DNA from: Epiperipatus broadwayi
Taxonomy: Eukaryota; Onychophora; Udeonychophora; Euonychophora; Peripatidae
Length of the DNA: 64,000 bases
NCBI GenBank assembly: GCA_028023455.1
Contig: JAQFVV010000502.1
Span: 372,001 to 436,000, forward strand
Direction: 5' to 3'
This document shows positions 1 to 11,479 of this stretch, piece after piece. Within the stretch, counting starts at the first letter, position 1; each line of letters opens with the position of its first letter. A program made the translations under genes and the position numbers. The notes under the pieces are model-generated. The model was not told where the DNA came from. It worked only from the letters and a program-made list of their open reading frames with translations, and did no database searches.

Positions 1-31
1 ATCTTTAGTATCGATATAAAATCATATTCCA

Positions 32-1613
32 ATGCTATTAAAAATAATAAAACCATCCAAATTAACAAAAATCCTAATAAAAACAAATAAGTCATTCCAA
101 TTTTTAGAGACGATAGACTTTAATTATCAGGAGGAATTAAAACTAACAGAGAATGTGAATGAAATCATCCAACCCAATGGGGGAACTTTCAATGAAGAAC
201 AATATCAACAAATTAACATACAGTTTAACAAATCTATTCCTGACTTATTGTTCAAATTTTTTTCAAATTATTAAAATAAAGCATCACTTATATTAGTAAT
301 TACAGATCTGCAATGCAATCTATACAAATCCCCCCTTGAAAAATTTTATACCATGTTAATTGAAAAGAAAATACATACTAGCATTTATAGAATCCTCGCA
401 CACCCAAGTAACAGATATATAATAGTGGAATTTAATTCATGGGCATGGCACAATTGCTTCAGAAATACAATCAAGTCTCTGGACAGTAAATACATTTGCA
501 TAATAGACATGAATCGATGTATACTACTCCCTGGAAAAATGAAAAACTGCCTAATGAATTTCGATGAACCTGAGTTGGAAAAAATATTGACCAAATATGG
601 ATCAGTTTCCATATCCAAATACTGGTATGACCATAGGTCTCAAGGTCAAATTTTAACAAACACAGCATCATTTAATATATTTGCTGTGAGGAGTGGTACA
701 TACCAATATCCCAATGATGATCTGCTCTAGGGGTGGTAACTTTCCATGGGGTTCAATATTAATGCTTTTAATGTTTAGAGAGAACCCATCTTATTAAAGA
801 CTGCTTAGTTAGAATATGCATGAATTGTGGGATCAGAAAAAACAGTACCCCTAAATGTGCAAAAAAACAAATGCAAACAAAAGAAGACCCTTAAAATGTC
901 GTAGAAAACATAACTAGCAGCTCTACACCTATGAAAATTAACATGAGCAATTTGAACCTGATGAATACTAAAGAAAAAAGACACATACAACAGCTCCATT
1001 AAGAGTAAAACAGACCCATTGAATGATGCGATGAATACAGGCATGCCCAAAGAAGACAGCACAAAGAATGAAATTCAAATAAACCAAGATCTAACTAGTA
1101 CTGTAACAAAGAAATCTGTAGAAGATATAAAAAGGAAAAAATGTGATTCAGATAATACTATAGTTGGAGATCAGATGGATACTACAAGTGAGAAAATAGA
1201 CACATCATCATTAAATGAAGAAATAAAGCAAGCATCAAATCAAAAAGCAAGAAAAATAGATAAGTCACAATGCTCCAACAAAAACAGTTCAGATGAAGAC
1301 AATGCAGATGATCATGCAATGGAGCAAAGTGCACAATTTCTGACTCTAATTGAGAAGATTGACCCAGAAGTCAAAAGGAAAAAAAAGGAAAATGGATGGC
1401 TCAAGCCCAACCCCCAAACTACAAGAAAAATACATAATGAAAAACATATTCACAGCATTAGACACCAATTCAGACACCCAAATAGGCTTTCAAGATCAAG
1501 ATAAAGTCTTTCAAGTTACCAATTATGAATTTGAGGACTTCCAGGACTCTTGCTTCCAAATGGTCTCTCTCTTTGATAGAGAGGAGAAATCAGATCAAAA
1601 AACAATTATTTAA
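32..1613 (+). pseudogene. LINE-A ORF1 (nucleic-acid-binding protein) remnant
   Basis: ORF1 of this LINE class encodes an RNA-binding, CCHC-containing protein. Residues from 32 to 730 align with the ORF1 of the 37-39 kb copy: shared elements include FNKSIP against FNLSIP and NTASFNI against NIASFNL. A stop lies at 272-274. The reading frame near 738-870 still shows the CCHC order C-x2-C then THLIKDC and ICMNC, but with two in-frame stops. Positions 1019-1613 are a charged low-complexity spacer spread over two overlapping frames. It is inactive. Confidence 0.75.
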
Positions 1614-1739
1614 TTTAATGATGGGACATCCATGGAAAATAGGATGATTCAACAAGGACTGTATTGGGAGGGAATAAAAAAGTAGCCTCCAAGAGATAGA
1701 ATAATCAATTTCCTATACACCAACCCAACAAACAATAAT

Positions 1740-1990
1740 GAAAATTAATATCTTCGGCATTAATGTCCAGTCTTAATTTACTTGACAGGATACTATTTGC
1801 AATCAGAAATTGGATTGACAAATACCAACTTAACATCATATGCATGGGAAAAACCAAATTACACATTGGTTCAAACTATAAAATCCAGAAAATTATGAAC
1901 AACTATGGTTTTTTTTAAAAAGAGATCATTTAATCACCCCAAAATATGTCATGGAATCTACATGGTCATCACTGGACTTGCATTCTGCAA
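1740..1990 (+). pseudogene. LINE-A endonuclease start, broken
   Basis: ORF2 of the family starts with an APE-type endonuclease. Here the start reads MKINIFGINVQ, matching MKIKIIGINVRGL at the ORF2 start of the complete copy (37420, minus strand). The match continues through several frame changes (NKLHI in the other copy corresponds to a region near 1850). Catalytic residues downstream cannot be followed. There is no reverse transcriptase after it. Confidence 0.65.
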
Positions 1991-2180
1991 ATCAATCTGA
2001 ACATTTATAATGTAACTTATCAACAAATATAATTTATAGAATAAATTCCTTTTAAAAAAAACTTCTGTTAAGATCTGTTTTATTTAAAACTTTGCTAGAT
2101 TATATCATTGTTGAAATATCCTTATAAAACTACATGGAGAAAATAAGAGATTCAAAGTTAGTAAAGGTGATATAAGCTAC

Positions 2181-3046
2181 TTCTTTAAATATTTGTGTAG
2201 TAAAATATTTAACATCTTCTTCAATATAATACTCCAATATTAAAGGCAGCTTTTTAAATTAGAATTACGACGATTATATTCTAGGCATTGATTAAGTAGG
2301 AATAAATTTACATGTTCAGGTTTAAAACATCAGCAGAAATCCTTGGCATAAATTATCTAGCCAAAGAACATCTTTATAAATTTTTGTCTTCTTAAACATA
2401 TATTTTGAAAAGTTATTTCAAAGATGTTGATAACTCTTATAACCTTGTCAATTTCAATGATTATTTTTTTATAGTTCTTTATACTATTAAAAGGCAGTAA
2501 ATTAATTACTTGAAGCAGGTTTTAAAATATTGAATCTTCTTTTTTTTTTCTTAAATGTGTTCTAAATTCGAACACATTTAAATTTATAGACGTAGTTCTT
2601 GCCTTGATAACTAAATAGAAGATTATTGTTATAACAATATTAGTTCATTTTTATACTGGATTAACTTCTGTAAGCATATCACATAATCATGCTCACACTC
2701 TATTGTTTAAAATATACAATTTGTAATGAATCCCAAACATTTATTTCCTTTGTTTCAACTGATAAAAATACAATGTTGATTTAAGCCTTTGTCAAATGTC
2801 AAGTTTTAGTTAATAAAAAAAAATACTATTAGTTAGAAACATTTATTTAGGCATGTGTATAAACAAACTAGAATTATTCATTTTTAGAATTATTCTTTTA
2901 ATCCTAACTAGTTTATATACATAGCTGATACATGAAAAGCTTAAGATAGGTGTAAGTTATTTATATTTGTTGATTCAATATAGTCACAGTTAAATTCACA
3001 AAGAAACACATATTGTTTTAGATGAGGCTCATATGGTTCTCTCACA
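2181..3046 (-). repeat. 3' LTR of the Gypsy element, 3'-truncated
   Basis: This 866-bp segment is repeated almost base for base at 7282-8147, with only scattered substitutions and small indels. On the minus strand it starts TGTGAGAG directly after a purine-rich stretch (about 3047-3062, containing AAGGAGCAGG), the expected polypurine tract. It stops at 2181 although the 5' LTR continues another 1.08 kb, so the R/U5 end is missing. Confidence 0.85.
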
Positions 3047-3659
3047 TTACCTGCTCCTTAAAAAGTTCAAATTTTATATTTACCATTAAAATTTGGACAC
3101 TTAATGTGTGTCAATGTATGCATCAAATATAAAGTTGTAGAGCTTGTTTTTCTTTCCTGCTTTTATCAACTCTTATTATTTGCTCTACTTTTTTTAACCC
3201 TTTTTCTTTCTCTACATTAAATATTATTCAAATTAAACAGAAGGATAAGGAGGTTCATATATATAGGGTTCTTTCTTTTTCTTCCCCTTTTTATTTATTT
3301 TCTTTTGAAGGATTTATTGTCATGTGCCTCCTTTATAGATGACACATATATTTGTTTGGTATTCTCCATCCTGCTTTTCTTTAAGACTTATGGACTTTTT
3401 TGAGAACTATCCAAAGCATAAGAATATCCATCATTCAGCATGGATTAACTCTTAAAACGATTTTAGTTTTCAGGTATCCTAAGAATTAATTTTAATTGCT
3501 TAACATACCCTCATCAAAGAAAATTAATGTCTCTTTTGACTTATATACATCCTTATACATATATATATACCTATATACTTTTAAATGAAAACTTTCTCTC
3601 TCCTTACCTATTCCAAGTTATCTTTTCTTTCAATATTTCACTTTATACATAAGTAAAAT

Positions 3660-4010
3660 GTGGTAAAACATTATTAATTCATTTGACCAAAATAGGGTTT
3701 TAAAGCTCTAGCATTGTAAGTGCCTTTAATGTCTCCCTTTATATTTATCCAGAATGCATTGGTACCTGTTTGCTTTATGATAGTATAAGGTCCTTCATAT
3801 TGATGGTAAAACTTTTGATATTTGCTCTCTTGGGGTTCACTCATATGAGGTTTTTTATAAAAACTTGATCCCCAATTTGGAACTTGTGTGAAGTCATCTT
3901 CACATTTTAATTTCTTTGACTGGCCTTTTTTTTAACAAGTTGTTTATAAGCTTTTACTCTATCTTCTCTTATATCCATATATATATCCACAAAGCGCATG
4001 TACATTGGCT
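3660..4010 (-). pseudogene. Gypsy integrase C-terminal fragment
   Basis: Read on the minus strand, the piece shows a region ending in the GPY/F-type module YEGPYTIIKQTGTNAFW and then NARALKPYF, the usual end of Ty3/Gypsy integrase. Upstream, REDRVKAYKQLVK matches the basic linker before that module. The piece changes frame at least once. No zinc-binding HHCC or DDE catalytic core precedes it, so pol has been deleted. Confidence 0.75.
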
Positions 4011-4405
4011 TAATGGTGATTGTTATTACAATTTAACAACATCATGCTATATAAAATAAATCTTTTATTTATATATATCCATATCAAAATATATAATGGT
4101 GCACTTGAATTTTATAAGTAGTGTCAACATCAGATTGCATTATCGTGATGCTTAATTAATCTACCATTATTATTCATTTAATTAACCATAACTTGTACTC
4201 TAATAAACCTTTAAGTATTTTTTTTTTCATACTTTGGTTAACTTGATGCATTTTATTATTATTAATATCAACTTCAATTATTTATATACATATCAATTAT
4301 TCTACTAAAAGAATAGCCTAATGAATTCTATCAGTACTGAAAGTCCATTGTCACATCCCAAAGTCATAATCCATGAAGTCCTTCCTTATATATGTGCTTT
4401 ACTTT
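4011..4405. other. no recognisable feature
   Basis: This is internal Gypsy sequence between the integrase tail and the next ORF. It is AT-rich and no pol domain is recognisable. It marks the place of the deletion. Confidence 0.4.
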
Positions 4406-5029
4406 TTAAGCACATACATTAACATGTTCAATGAATGTGAAGAGATCTTCATAAGTATTACACAACCTATGAAATTGTGAACCTTTCTGTTTCTTAGCTT
4501 GTATTATAAATATCTTTATTATTGTCTGAAGACCTTTTATAATTAGTTCATCTACAGGATTACGGTGATGCTTCATACACCATAATTTACACTTAAGACA
4601 ATTAAATCTATTGCCTTCATTCATATCTTCTAAATTAAACTGTCTACTAAGACAACCTTCTTTTCTATTAAATATTATCATTGATAATGATCTTAGCAGA
4701 TGGTTGTCATCCAATTTATCAACACCTCATTGATGAAATGTTTTACTCTTGTTCTGGGAGTAAAAACAAATATGATGGGATGACTCAAAATACACTTCAC
4801 TGTCGTATTCATTTATTATATCTTTAGATAGTGGAGTCATCTCAAGTTTCATGAGTTCATGATTTAACTTGTTATTAATACAAGAAATCCAAAGTCTTAA
4901 TTTATCTAGACATTCAGTATTATCAGTTGACTGTGTTTCTTTCAAGTCCTGAGACTCAGAATTTAATTTATATTTCACATGATCCATATCCTCTTCTCTT
5001 TCTAAGATTTTTGGATCAGGTTCAAGCAC
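4406..5029 (-). pseudogene. Gypsy internal ORF fragments, domain unknown
   Basis: Two open segments (100 and 102 codons) follow the gag-like ORFs in the same orientation. The first is acidic and ends with SSHHICFYSQ. The second holds CLKCKLWCMKHH, a cluster of Cys and His that might be a metal-binding remnant of gag or pol. Neither can be assigned to a known domain. Their position inside the LTR element is the only reason to call them retroelement sequence. Confidence 0.4.
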
Positions 5030-5068
5030 TTTATTAATGTTGCAATGATCTTCTACTTGATTGCTCTG

Positions 5069-5836
5069 CTATATGGAAAAATGATAGTCATGACAGTTTT
5101 CTTCTGAAACATTCATTTGAACTAAGAGTAATTTGTTCTGGATGCTATGATTATATTTGCAGATTTTATGCTCAGGGTAAGCTTTGGATTCTTGGCATGA
5201 AATTGCCATCGATATTGTTGATGCTTTTGTGACATGAAGTCTTTCTACTTCATTGGCAGTTTGTTTCTTTTCAACAACATTTTTGATTTCTACTTGCATC
5301 TTTTCCTCAACATTATCAATTTCTTTCTTTAACTCTTCTTTTATAGAAATTATGTCTTCTTTTAATTTCCCTTCCATATTATCCATATCAGCTTTAGTTA
5401 CCATATTATCATTCATTCTAGCCATTTCTCCCTTCATATCAGCATTCATTTAATTCATATCAGCATTCATTTTATTTATATCAGCTTTAGTTACCATATT
5501 AGCTTTTATATAATTCGTATCAGCTTTTATATTAACCATATCAGCTTTTATATCCATTAACAGTTGGAATAATTGAGCCATATATTTATTACTTCCTTGA
5601 GGTTGGACTGTTATAGCTTCAGTTACTTTTTGTGTTTGAGGTAACATTTGATCTGTCATGTGAACTTGTGAAGGATGTTCAACTTCTGCTACAGACCCCT
5701 CAGATATTAGGACTTGTAAAGACCCTTGTTCATCACTAATTGAAGTAATTTCTATTTCACTATCTTTATTACTTAAAGATTCTTCGAAACTCTTTACTTC
5801 CATTATTATTAGCTTTCTCCCACTTCTAGTTATCAT
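5069..5836 (-). pseudogene. Gypsy gag-like protein with coiled coil, split in two
   Basis: The ORF nearest the 5' LTR starts MITRSGRK, a start often seen in Ty3/Gypsy gag, followed by an acidic leader and a long coiled coil built of repeats of the type xxxKADM (about residues 95-160). A stop at 5450-5452 divides it; the downstream part continues the same repeats, with NMEGKLKEDIISIKEELKK, before losing similarity. A capsid fold and zinc knuckle are not evident. Gag would form the particle that packages element RNA; this copy is broken. Confidence 0.6.
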
Positions 5837-6187
5837 TAACGAAAAAAAAAATTTAAAGTTATATATAAATATAAGTTACTTTCTTTTCATAGTAATAATT
5901 TAATATATGCCATAAGATTTCATGCTGTGCTTATGCTCTTACATGTAATTCTATTTTTCCTACTTTTATAAGATGTTATTATAATATATATTTTAATGCC
6001 CAAATTATAATTGTATTTATTTATTTATTTATTTTAAAGCGACTGATTTATCTGTTTGCTACGGTTTATTTTATTTCAAGGTCTCTATTATTTATTATTC
6101 AGTGTTTTTACCAATTCACAACATACTCATATAATTTATTTTTTTAAACTATGGATTTAACTAATGGAAACTACTGTTTCATGCCTT

Positions 6188-6201
6188 AAGTATGGGCGCC
6201 A
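6188..6201 (-). promoter_or_regulatory. primer-binding site of the Gypsy element
   Basis: On the minus strand the 5' LTR ends TGTTATACA and is followed at once by TGGCGCCCATACTT. TGGCGCC is the classical tRNA-primer complement used to start minus-strand DNA synthesis in LTR elements. This site fixes the inner edge of the 5' LTR at 6202 and shows that the LTR is longer than the part shared with the 3' copy. Confidence 0.7.
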
Positions 6202-8147
6202 TGTATAACAGGACGATCCTTTTCAGGACTCGAGGAAGTCGCAACTAACTATAGTCAGACTTTGAGTCTTCTTATAGAATGCCATGGATGATGTGATTTA
6301 AAATATAATCCAATTCACTTCTCTATTAATAACCTCATTACTCTCAGAATTCGAGCTCAGAGTAGAAATTGCAATCGACTCTCTTCAGGCATTTCCACAA
6401 ATATCCCATAGTAATGATAAATTTAGTATAAGCTATATATAACTTCTTTATAAATATTAAATCATTAAGTTGATTTAACATATATATGCATGAGTATGTA
6501 TATTTATAATTATTGGTTTTATAAAATGACTAAATAAAATAAACAAACGAGACCTGTTTAATTTTAAAATCAAGTTTAACACATTTTAATCCGTAATAAA
6601 AAACAAAAATATTATCACATAAAAACATTAAAATTTAGAATTATAATCTGTGCTTATATGTATACACTAATAAATTATTTAATATTAAAAAAAAAAATAA
6701 TGTAATCATTTACATATATATAATTTAAGATCGTGTGTATAATAAATAATACACATGATACATTATAAATCTACCTATTGTGTCATTAAAATGATTCAGT
6801 GTGTGTTGTATGTCTATATACGATAACATCCATTCACACTAGATTAATAATAGAATGTATTCTGATATTAGTTATGTATGTTTAAAAATATATTATGTTA
6901 ATTGTCATGTAAGATTCAATTTGGAATATAATAAAACTTACTTCCAAATTGAAATAATTTAAAAACGTTTACCTTAGTCAGCTGTCATTTCCATCAGAGT
7001 ATATATCAAAATATCAACATCTAAATTTTATTAAATAAATAAAAAAAAATAAAGTGTTCATCTTGTCAGTTCTCCACTTTAATATACAAGTAACTTTTCT
7101 AAGTAAATATAATTATCCACAAAGGAAATAAAGTTTAAGGGTTATTAAAATACACAATGAAGTAATCCAAGACGAGAAAGAATAACGGTTTTATATCCCT
7201 CCTTAGACGAAATAAAATGACGATGAATGTTGAAACATAAAGTTCATTGATCATCCTTCGAAGAGGCAATCCAGATATTCATTCTTTAAATATTTGTGTA
7301 GTAAAATATTTAACATCTTCTTCAATATAATACTCCAATATTAAAGGCAGCTTTTTAAATGAGAATTACGATGATTATAATCTAGGCATTGATTAAGTAG
7401 GAATAAATTTACGTGTTCAGGTTTAAAACATCAGCAGTAATCCTTGGCATAAATTATCTAGCCAAAGAACATCTTTATAAATTTTTGTCTTCTTAAATAT
7501 ATATTTTGTAAACTCATTTCGAAGACGTTGATAACTTTTATAACCTTGTTAATTACAATGATTATTTTTTATAGTTCTTTATACTATTAAAAGGCAGTAA
7601 ATTAATTACTTGCACCAGGTTTTAAAATATTGAATCTTCTTTTTTTTTTCTTAAATGTGTTCTAAATTCGAACACATTTAAATTTATAGATGTAGTTCTT
7701 GCCTTGATAACTAAATAGAAGATTATTGTTATAACAATATTAGTTCATTTTTATACTGGATTAACTTCTGTAAGCATATCACATAATCATGCTCACACTC
7801 TATTGTTTAAAATATACAATTTGTAATGAACTCCAAACGTTTATTTCCTTTGTTTCAACTGATAAAAATGCAATGTTGATTTAAGCCTTTGTCAAATGTC
7901 AAGTTTTAGTTAATAAAAAAAAAAATACTATTAGTTAGAAACATTTATTTAGGCGTATGTATAAACAAACTAGAATTATTCATTTTTAGAATTATTCTTT
8001 TAATACTAACTAGTTTATATATATAGCTGATACATGAAAAGCTTAAGATAGGTGTAAGTTATTTATATCTGTTGATTCAATATAGGCACAGTTAAATTCA
8101 CAAAGAAACAATATTGTTTTAGATGCGGCTCATATGGTACTCTCACA
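6202..8147 (-). repeat. 5' LTR of the Gypsy element, about 1.95 kb
   Basis: It begins TGTGAGAG (8147) and ends in TACA (6202), next to the primer-binding site. Positions 7282-8147 are duplicated at 2181-3046. The remaining 7281-6202 is unique in the window and would hold R and U5. Near 6348-6392 it shares a short stretch with the 14.4 kb LTR-like piece. No ORF is expected here and none was seen. Confidence 0.75.
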
Positions 8148-8421
8148 ATATATATATTATTTCATGTTTTCACAGTTATATGATGTAAATAAAGAACTTT
8201 TTGTATTAAACTATGTAATATTTGATGTTTTGATGACAAAATAACATCCTTGATTGTCAAGGTCAAGTTTAAAAAAAAATGATTTTGATCTCAAGTAGTA
8301 ATGAGATTTAGCATGAAATAAAAAACAATTACTCTTATATATATTTAATAGTTGATTATTCAGAATACCTGGATTAACAAAATGTTTATTTTCTTCAATT
8401 TCATCATTAATTGATTTCAAA
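8148..8421. other. no recognisable feature
   Basis: This is AT-rich sequence between the LTR and the hammerhead palindrome. A 75-codon open frame on the minus strand has no similarity I recognise and is not called. Confidence 0.4.
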
Positions 8422-8747
8422 CAGGCAAAACTCCCCATACAGTAATGTCACTCAGTGCCAACCGGAATAATCAATGGTTGCCAGAAGTCTTGTGCATAAA
8501 ATCCCTATCTAATGCCTACTTATCCAATATTCGCAGTCTAGTTTCTGGCTTGTGGAGATACTAAGATCTAGATGCAGTGCTCTCAGATCCAAAGCTCCTC
8601 ACTGACGAAGGCCACAAGCCAGAAACTAGTCTGGGGATATTGGATGAGTAGGCAATAGATATGGGATTTTATGCATGAGTCTTCTGGAATCCATTGATTA
8701 CTCTGGTTGGCACTGAATGGCACTACTGTATGGAGAGTTTTGGCCTT
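8422..8747. repeat. hammerhead-bearing foldback (inverted dimer)
   Basis: The left arm (8422-8576) is the imperfect reverse complement of the right arm (8586-8747). The arms include TTGGCACTGA, GGGATTTTATGCA, TATTGGAT and AACTAG on both sides. The right arm carries an intact hammerhead ribozyme on the plus strand. The left arm carries the same motif on the minus strand with the CTGANGA box deleted. Head-to-head copies of a ribozyme-containing unit fit a retrozyme-type element. Confidence 0.8.
8587..8645 (+). ncRNA. hammerhead ribozyme, type I-like, intact core
   Basis: All conserved core bases are present: CTGACGA (8602-8608), GAAA (8622-8625) and cleavage triplet GTC (8629-8631). Stem I is long: TCCTCA pairs with TGGGGA (one G-U) next to the core, then a small internal loop, then ATCCAA with TTGGAT. 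Stem II is GGC/GCC with loop CACAA and an A-A at its base. Stem III is only two pairs with a two-base loop, as in Penelope and retrozyme hammerheads that may act as dimers. Predicted self-cleavage is after 8631. Activity is inferred, not shown. Confidence 0.75.
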
Positions 8748-8905
8748 TTAAGAACAGTTATGTGCTATCATAAAAATAGTGGTCATGTGATGTTTAGTGG
8801 TTTAATTGATTTCAGGTTGATTTTTGAAGAAGGAAATAAAGATGAATTCATACAGTTTCACTTTAAACACCCTAATTTATCATTACATATGCATATAATT
8901 TTCAG

Positions 8906-9017
8906 AGTCAACTTTAAACTCAGTTTTAAAAAGCATTAATGGATTTGGAATTATTTTGATTGTTGGAATTGTATTTTTTGGTATATGGACATTTGCAGCA
9001 ATCCAAATCTGTCATAG
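8906..9017 (+). CDS. candidate internal exon, membrane-spanning segment
   Basis: A good acceptor (ATAATTTTCAG to 8905) and a consensus donor (GTAAGT from 9018) enclose 112 bp that are open in one frame. The frame starts with the codon at 8908 and leaves two bases at the end. The peptide reads STLNSVLKSINGFG and then a hydrophobic stretch (IILIVGIVFFGIW, then TFAAIQICH), a clear single transmembrane helix. I do not recognise the protein. The leftover phase fits the first base of the exon at 22553, so both could belong to one plus-strand gene with an intron of about 13.5 kb; further exons may lie between. Upstream exons were not found. Confidence 0.5.
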
Positions 9018-9850
9018 GTAAGTATTGAGGAAATATAGAATGAATGAGAATTAAAATCAACATATATAGTAGAAGGAAAGATCAGAGTGTGAATTATGAA
9101 ATATGAAATGTGATTTCTTATTTAGCTCTTTAAAAAATATGGATTTAAACAAAAAAAAATCTTGAAATCCATGAAGTTTATGATGAGGTTTAAACTTAAA
9201 TGTGAGTTTGAAAATTTTTTCACATAACTGAATACATTTAGAAAAATCTTGTATTTTTTTAATAACTGTTTTTAGCCAATGCAGTTATTCATTTAATTAC
9301 TGACATCTTGCTACTCTTAGTTAAATATGATATTATAAAGAAGAGCTTTGAAACCCTATTCATCCATAGTTGACTAATCATGTGAAGAGTGATTTCTCCA
9401 TAGTTCTATTATGAACAAATTTTAGAAAGGTTTTACTTAAGTCTATTTTATCTTTTTTTAGCTATAGATATATATGTATAATATGATAAAATAGCCTTTT
9501 TAACAAATGACCTTCTGCAGAGAAAATAAATTTTCATTATTCCATTATAGACAAGCAATGAAAAAGAAAGTAGCATGCATCATGCTTGCCAATGTCTGGG
9601 TAGGGAAGGTTTGAGTGTGTTTCTACATTGTGTTACTTTCCAGTTAGGTATGTCTGGATATTCATTTACCAGCCAATGCTATAAAGTGAAGGACAATGGA
9701 CTAGGTATTTGAGATAAAGTTCCTATTTCTTATGAGAAGAATTTTATATGGCAAATTTAAGTATCAGGTCACGGGCATGGTAAGCAAATGTTTTTTTGCC
9801 ACAAAGTACATATATGTGTTATATATGTGTGTGCAAGTAAAGTATTAAGA
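9018..9850. other. presumed intron, no recognisable feature
   Basis: This AT-rich sequence follows the donor site. I see no open frame, RNA gene or repeat that matches elsewhere in the window. Confidence 0.4.
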
Positions 9851-10400
9851 TTAACTCATTGCAACTGGTTAAATATAATTGAATATCACTTTAGTCTTAA
9901 GTAATGACAATACATTTTAAAGTTAAAAAGATACATTTTTAATTTCTTGCTCCTTCATATATTAGGAAGATTGTCTACAATGCTTTTGCTAGAAAAGATG
10001 AATTTTTAAGCAATTAGAAATTTCTAAATATTTAACCTTGATTGTCATATATATCTGGTATTTATGAAATCTTTTTCATTTTTGATCTTAACAATGATGA
10101 TTTAAATTCTAATATTATATAATAAGTAATAATTCACAGTGCTAAATATGTATATGTAATATTTTGAAATTAAACTTTGCAAACGTTTAAGCATGACTGA
10201 ATAGCTGTCTAGGGTCAACAAATTTTAAAGTTAAAAAGATATCTCTTTAATTTTTTTTTAACTTTAAAAGTGTATTGTTATTTGCTGACACTAGAAATCT
10301 ATTTAATTATATTTAAATAGTTGCAATCATTTAATCTCAAAACATTACATATAAATATTTAGCACTACAAATTAAAAATAATAATTTAAACGATAATTCA
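9850..10400. repeat. imperfect foldback
   Basis: Segments near 9858-9960 and 10240-10335 are inverted copies (AAGTTAAAAA, GACAATACA and TTGCAACT motifs recur as reverse complements). So are segments near 10130-10180 and 10330-10380 (GTGCTAAATAT and TATATGTAAT). The layout resembles the head-to-head dimers elsewhere in the window, but I found no hammerhead core inside. Confidence 0.5.
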
Positions 10401-10959
10401 CACAATCAATCTGCTTTCGAGAAAACTCACCTGATATTTTAATTAAAAACTATCATGCAACTGAGAAGAAATACTACAGTGTTTTTGACTTATGTTGGAT
10501 GAAATATGTGGATAAGCAACCCATTCGGGTTTAGTTACCATGTGAATAGTCACATAATAATAACAGCTACAAAGTCAAGAATGTATGAAGAGTACATTAG
10601 GAATTTGTCCAGAATGTTTACTTTAGAGTCTCAAAGAGGAATCAAAGAGTCTCCTTTCACATAACAGCAAGATTTTTGTTGGTATGTTGTGGAGAAGCTA
10701 GCGATAGAAATAACGATTAAAGTTGGAGACTTTTCTATTTTATAGTTGATCAATAATGATTGAACATAGTGATGATGATATAATCTACATTACCAGACCT
10801 CAGATTATCAATATGTGGAACAGCATGAGTATATGACAAAAATAGTTACAGCCAAGCATATTTTGATTGCACAACAACACATATGGCAATCAACTACTAT
10901 GAAATGATAAAAAAAAATTTAAGTAATAACAAAAATTCTACAATAGGCTTAGTTGTAAT
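10401..10959. other. no recognisable feature
   Basis: AT-rich spacer without open frames or repeats that I can match. Confidence 0.35.
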
Positions 10960-11060
10960 CAGAGGGGATTTGAACATTTATTTTCAATCTCCCTTCAGTT
11001 ATTCACTCCATCTTATATGACCAATACACATGACCACCTACATGTGAAAAAGATAAGTGA

Positions 11061-11100
11061 TCTCCAATTGTGTTGAACCAGCACTCTTCAATTGGTCCAA
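11061..11100 (-). ncRNA. hammerhead relic
   Basis: On the minus strand stem I GGACCAA, stem II GTGCT/AACAC with loop GGTTC, and closing TTGG are recognisable. The CTGATGA box has become TTGAAGA and GAAA is lost. It is surely inactive. Confidence 0.5.
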
Positions 11101-11181
11101 ATCATCTTCCATGCACATATCAGTTTATATTAAGATGGAAAATCTTCAAACTTTAATAGACAGGCTTCAGTCTTCACCCTG

Positions 11182-11282
<101 letters not shown>

Positions 11283-11295
11283 GAAATGATAATTT

Positions 11296-11342
11296 GGACC
11301 AACCAATGTGTGCTGGTTCAGCACAAAATATGATATTGGAGA
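11296..11342 (+). ncRNA. hammerhead relic
   Basis: The order GGACCAA, CCAATGT (for CTGATGA), GTGCT-GGTTC-AGCAC, AAAA (for GAAA), then ATTGG and AGATTA is that of the intact copy at 52874. Stem II is perfect, but both core boxes are mutated, so it is inactive. Confidence 0.6.
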
Positions 11343-11479
11343 TTATTTATCTTTTTCACATGTTTGTGGCATGCGTATTGATTATATAATGAGTGGATAG
11401 CTGAAGGCAGTTTGAAAGTTTTGTTCAAATCCCTCTGTTTACATTTAGAGTCCAGTATATTCAATTTATACTTGTATTT

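Larger units (their letters stand above)
1..2010 (+). mobile_element. LINE family A, decayed 5' half (copy 1)
   Basis: This is a non-LTR retrotransposon fragment related to the longer copy at 34130-39930 on the other strand. In order it holds an ORF1-like stretch, a zinc-knuckle region, a lysine- and acid-rich spacer, and the beginning of an apurinic-type endonuclease (about 1740-1990). The window begins inside it and the alignment fades near 2000, before any reverse transcriptase. Stops and frameshifts interrupt every domain, so it is dead. Parallel order of all domains with the other copy makes the family assignment firm; the exact 3' boundary is not visible. Confidence 0.8.
2181..8147 (-). 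mobile_element. Ty3/Gypsy LTR retrotransposon, internally deleted
   Basis: The element is read on the minus strand: 5' LTR (8147 to 6202), primer-binding site, gag-like coiled-coil ORFs, a large gap where protease, reverse transcriptase and RNase H should be, the C-terminal part of integrase, a purine-rich tract, and a truncated 3' LTR (3046 to 2181). The two LTR copies are nearly identical over about 866 bp, so the insertion is fairly recent, although the coding part is ruined. No target-site duplication could be found, in line with loss of the 3' LTR end. It cannot move by itself. Confidence 0.85.

Noticed and set aside
943-975. CTGATGA near 949 as a hammerhead
   Set aside because: No stem II between it and the following GAAA; lies in LINE ORF sequence.
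8694-8939. 81-codon plus-strand ORF overlapping the 8906 exon
   Set aside because: It starts in the hammerhead palindrome and reads the exon in a different frame from the one supported by the splice phase; chance ORF.
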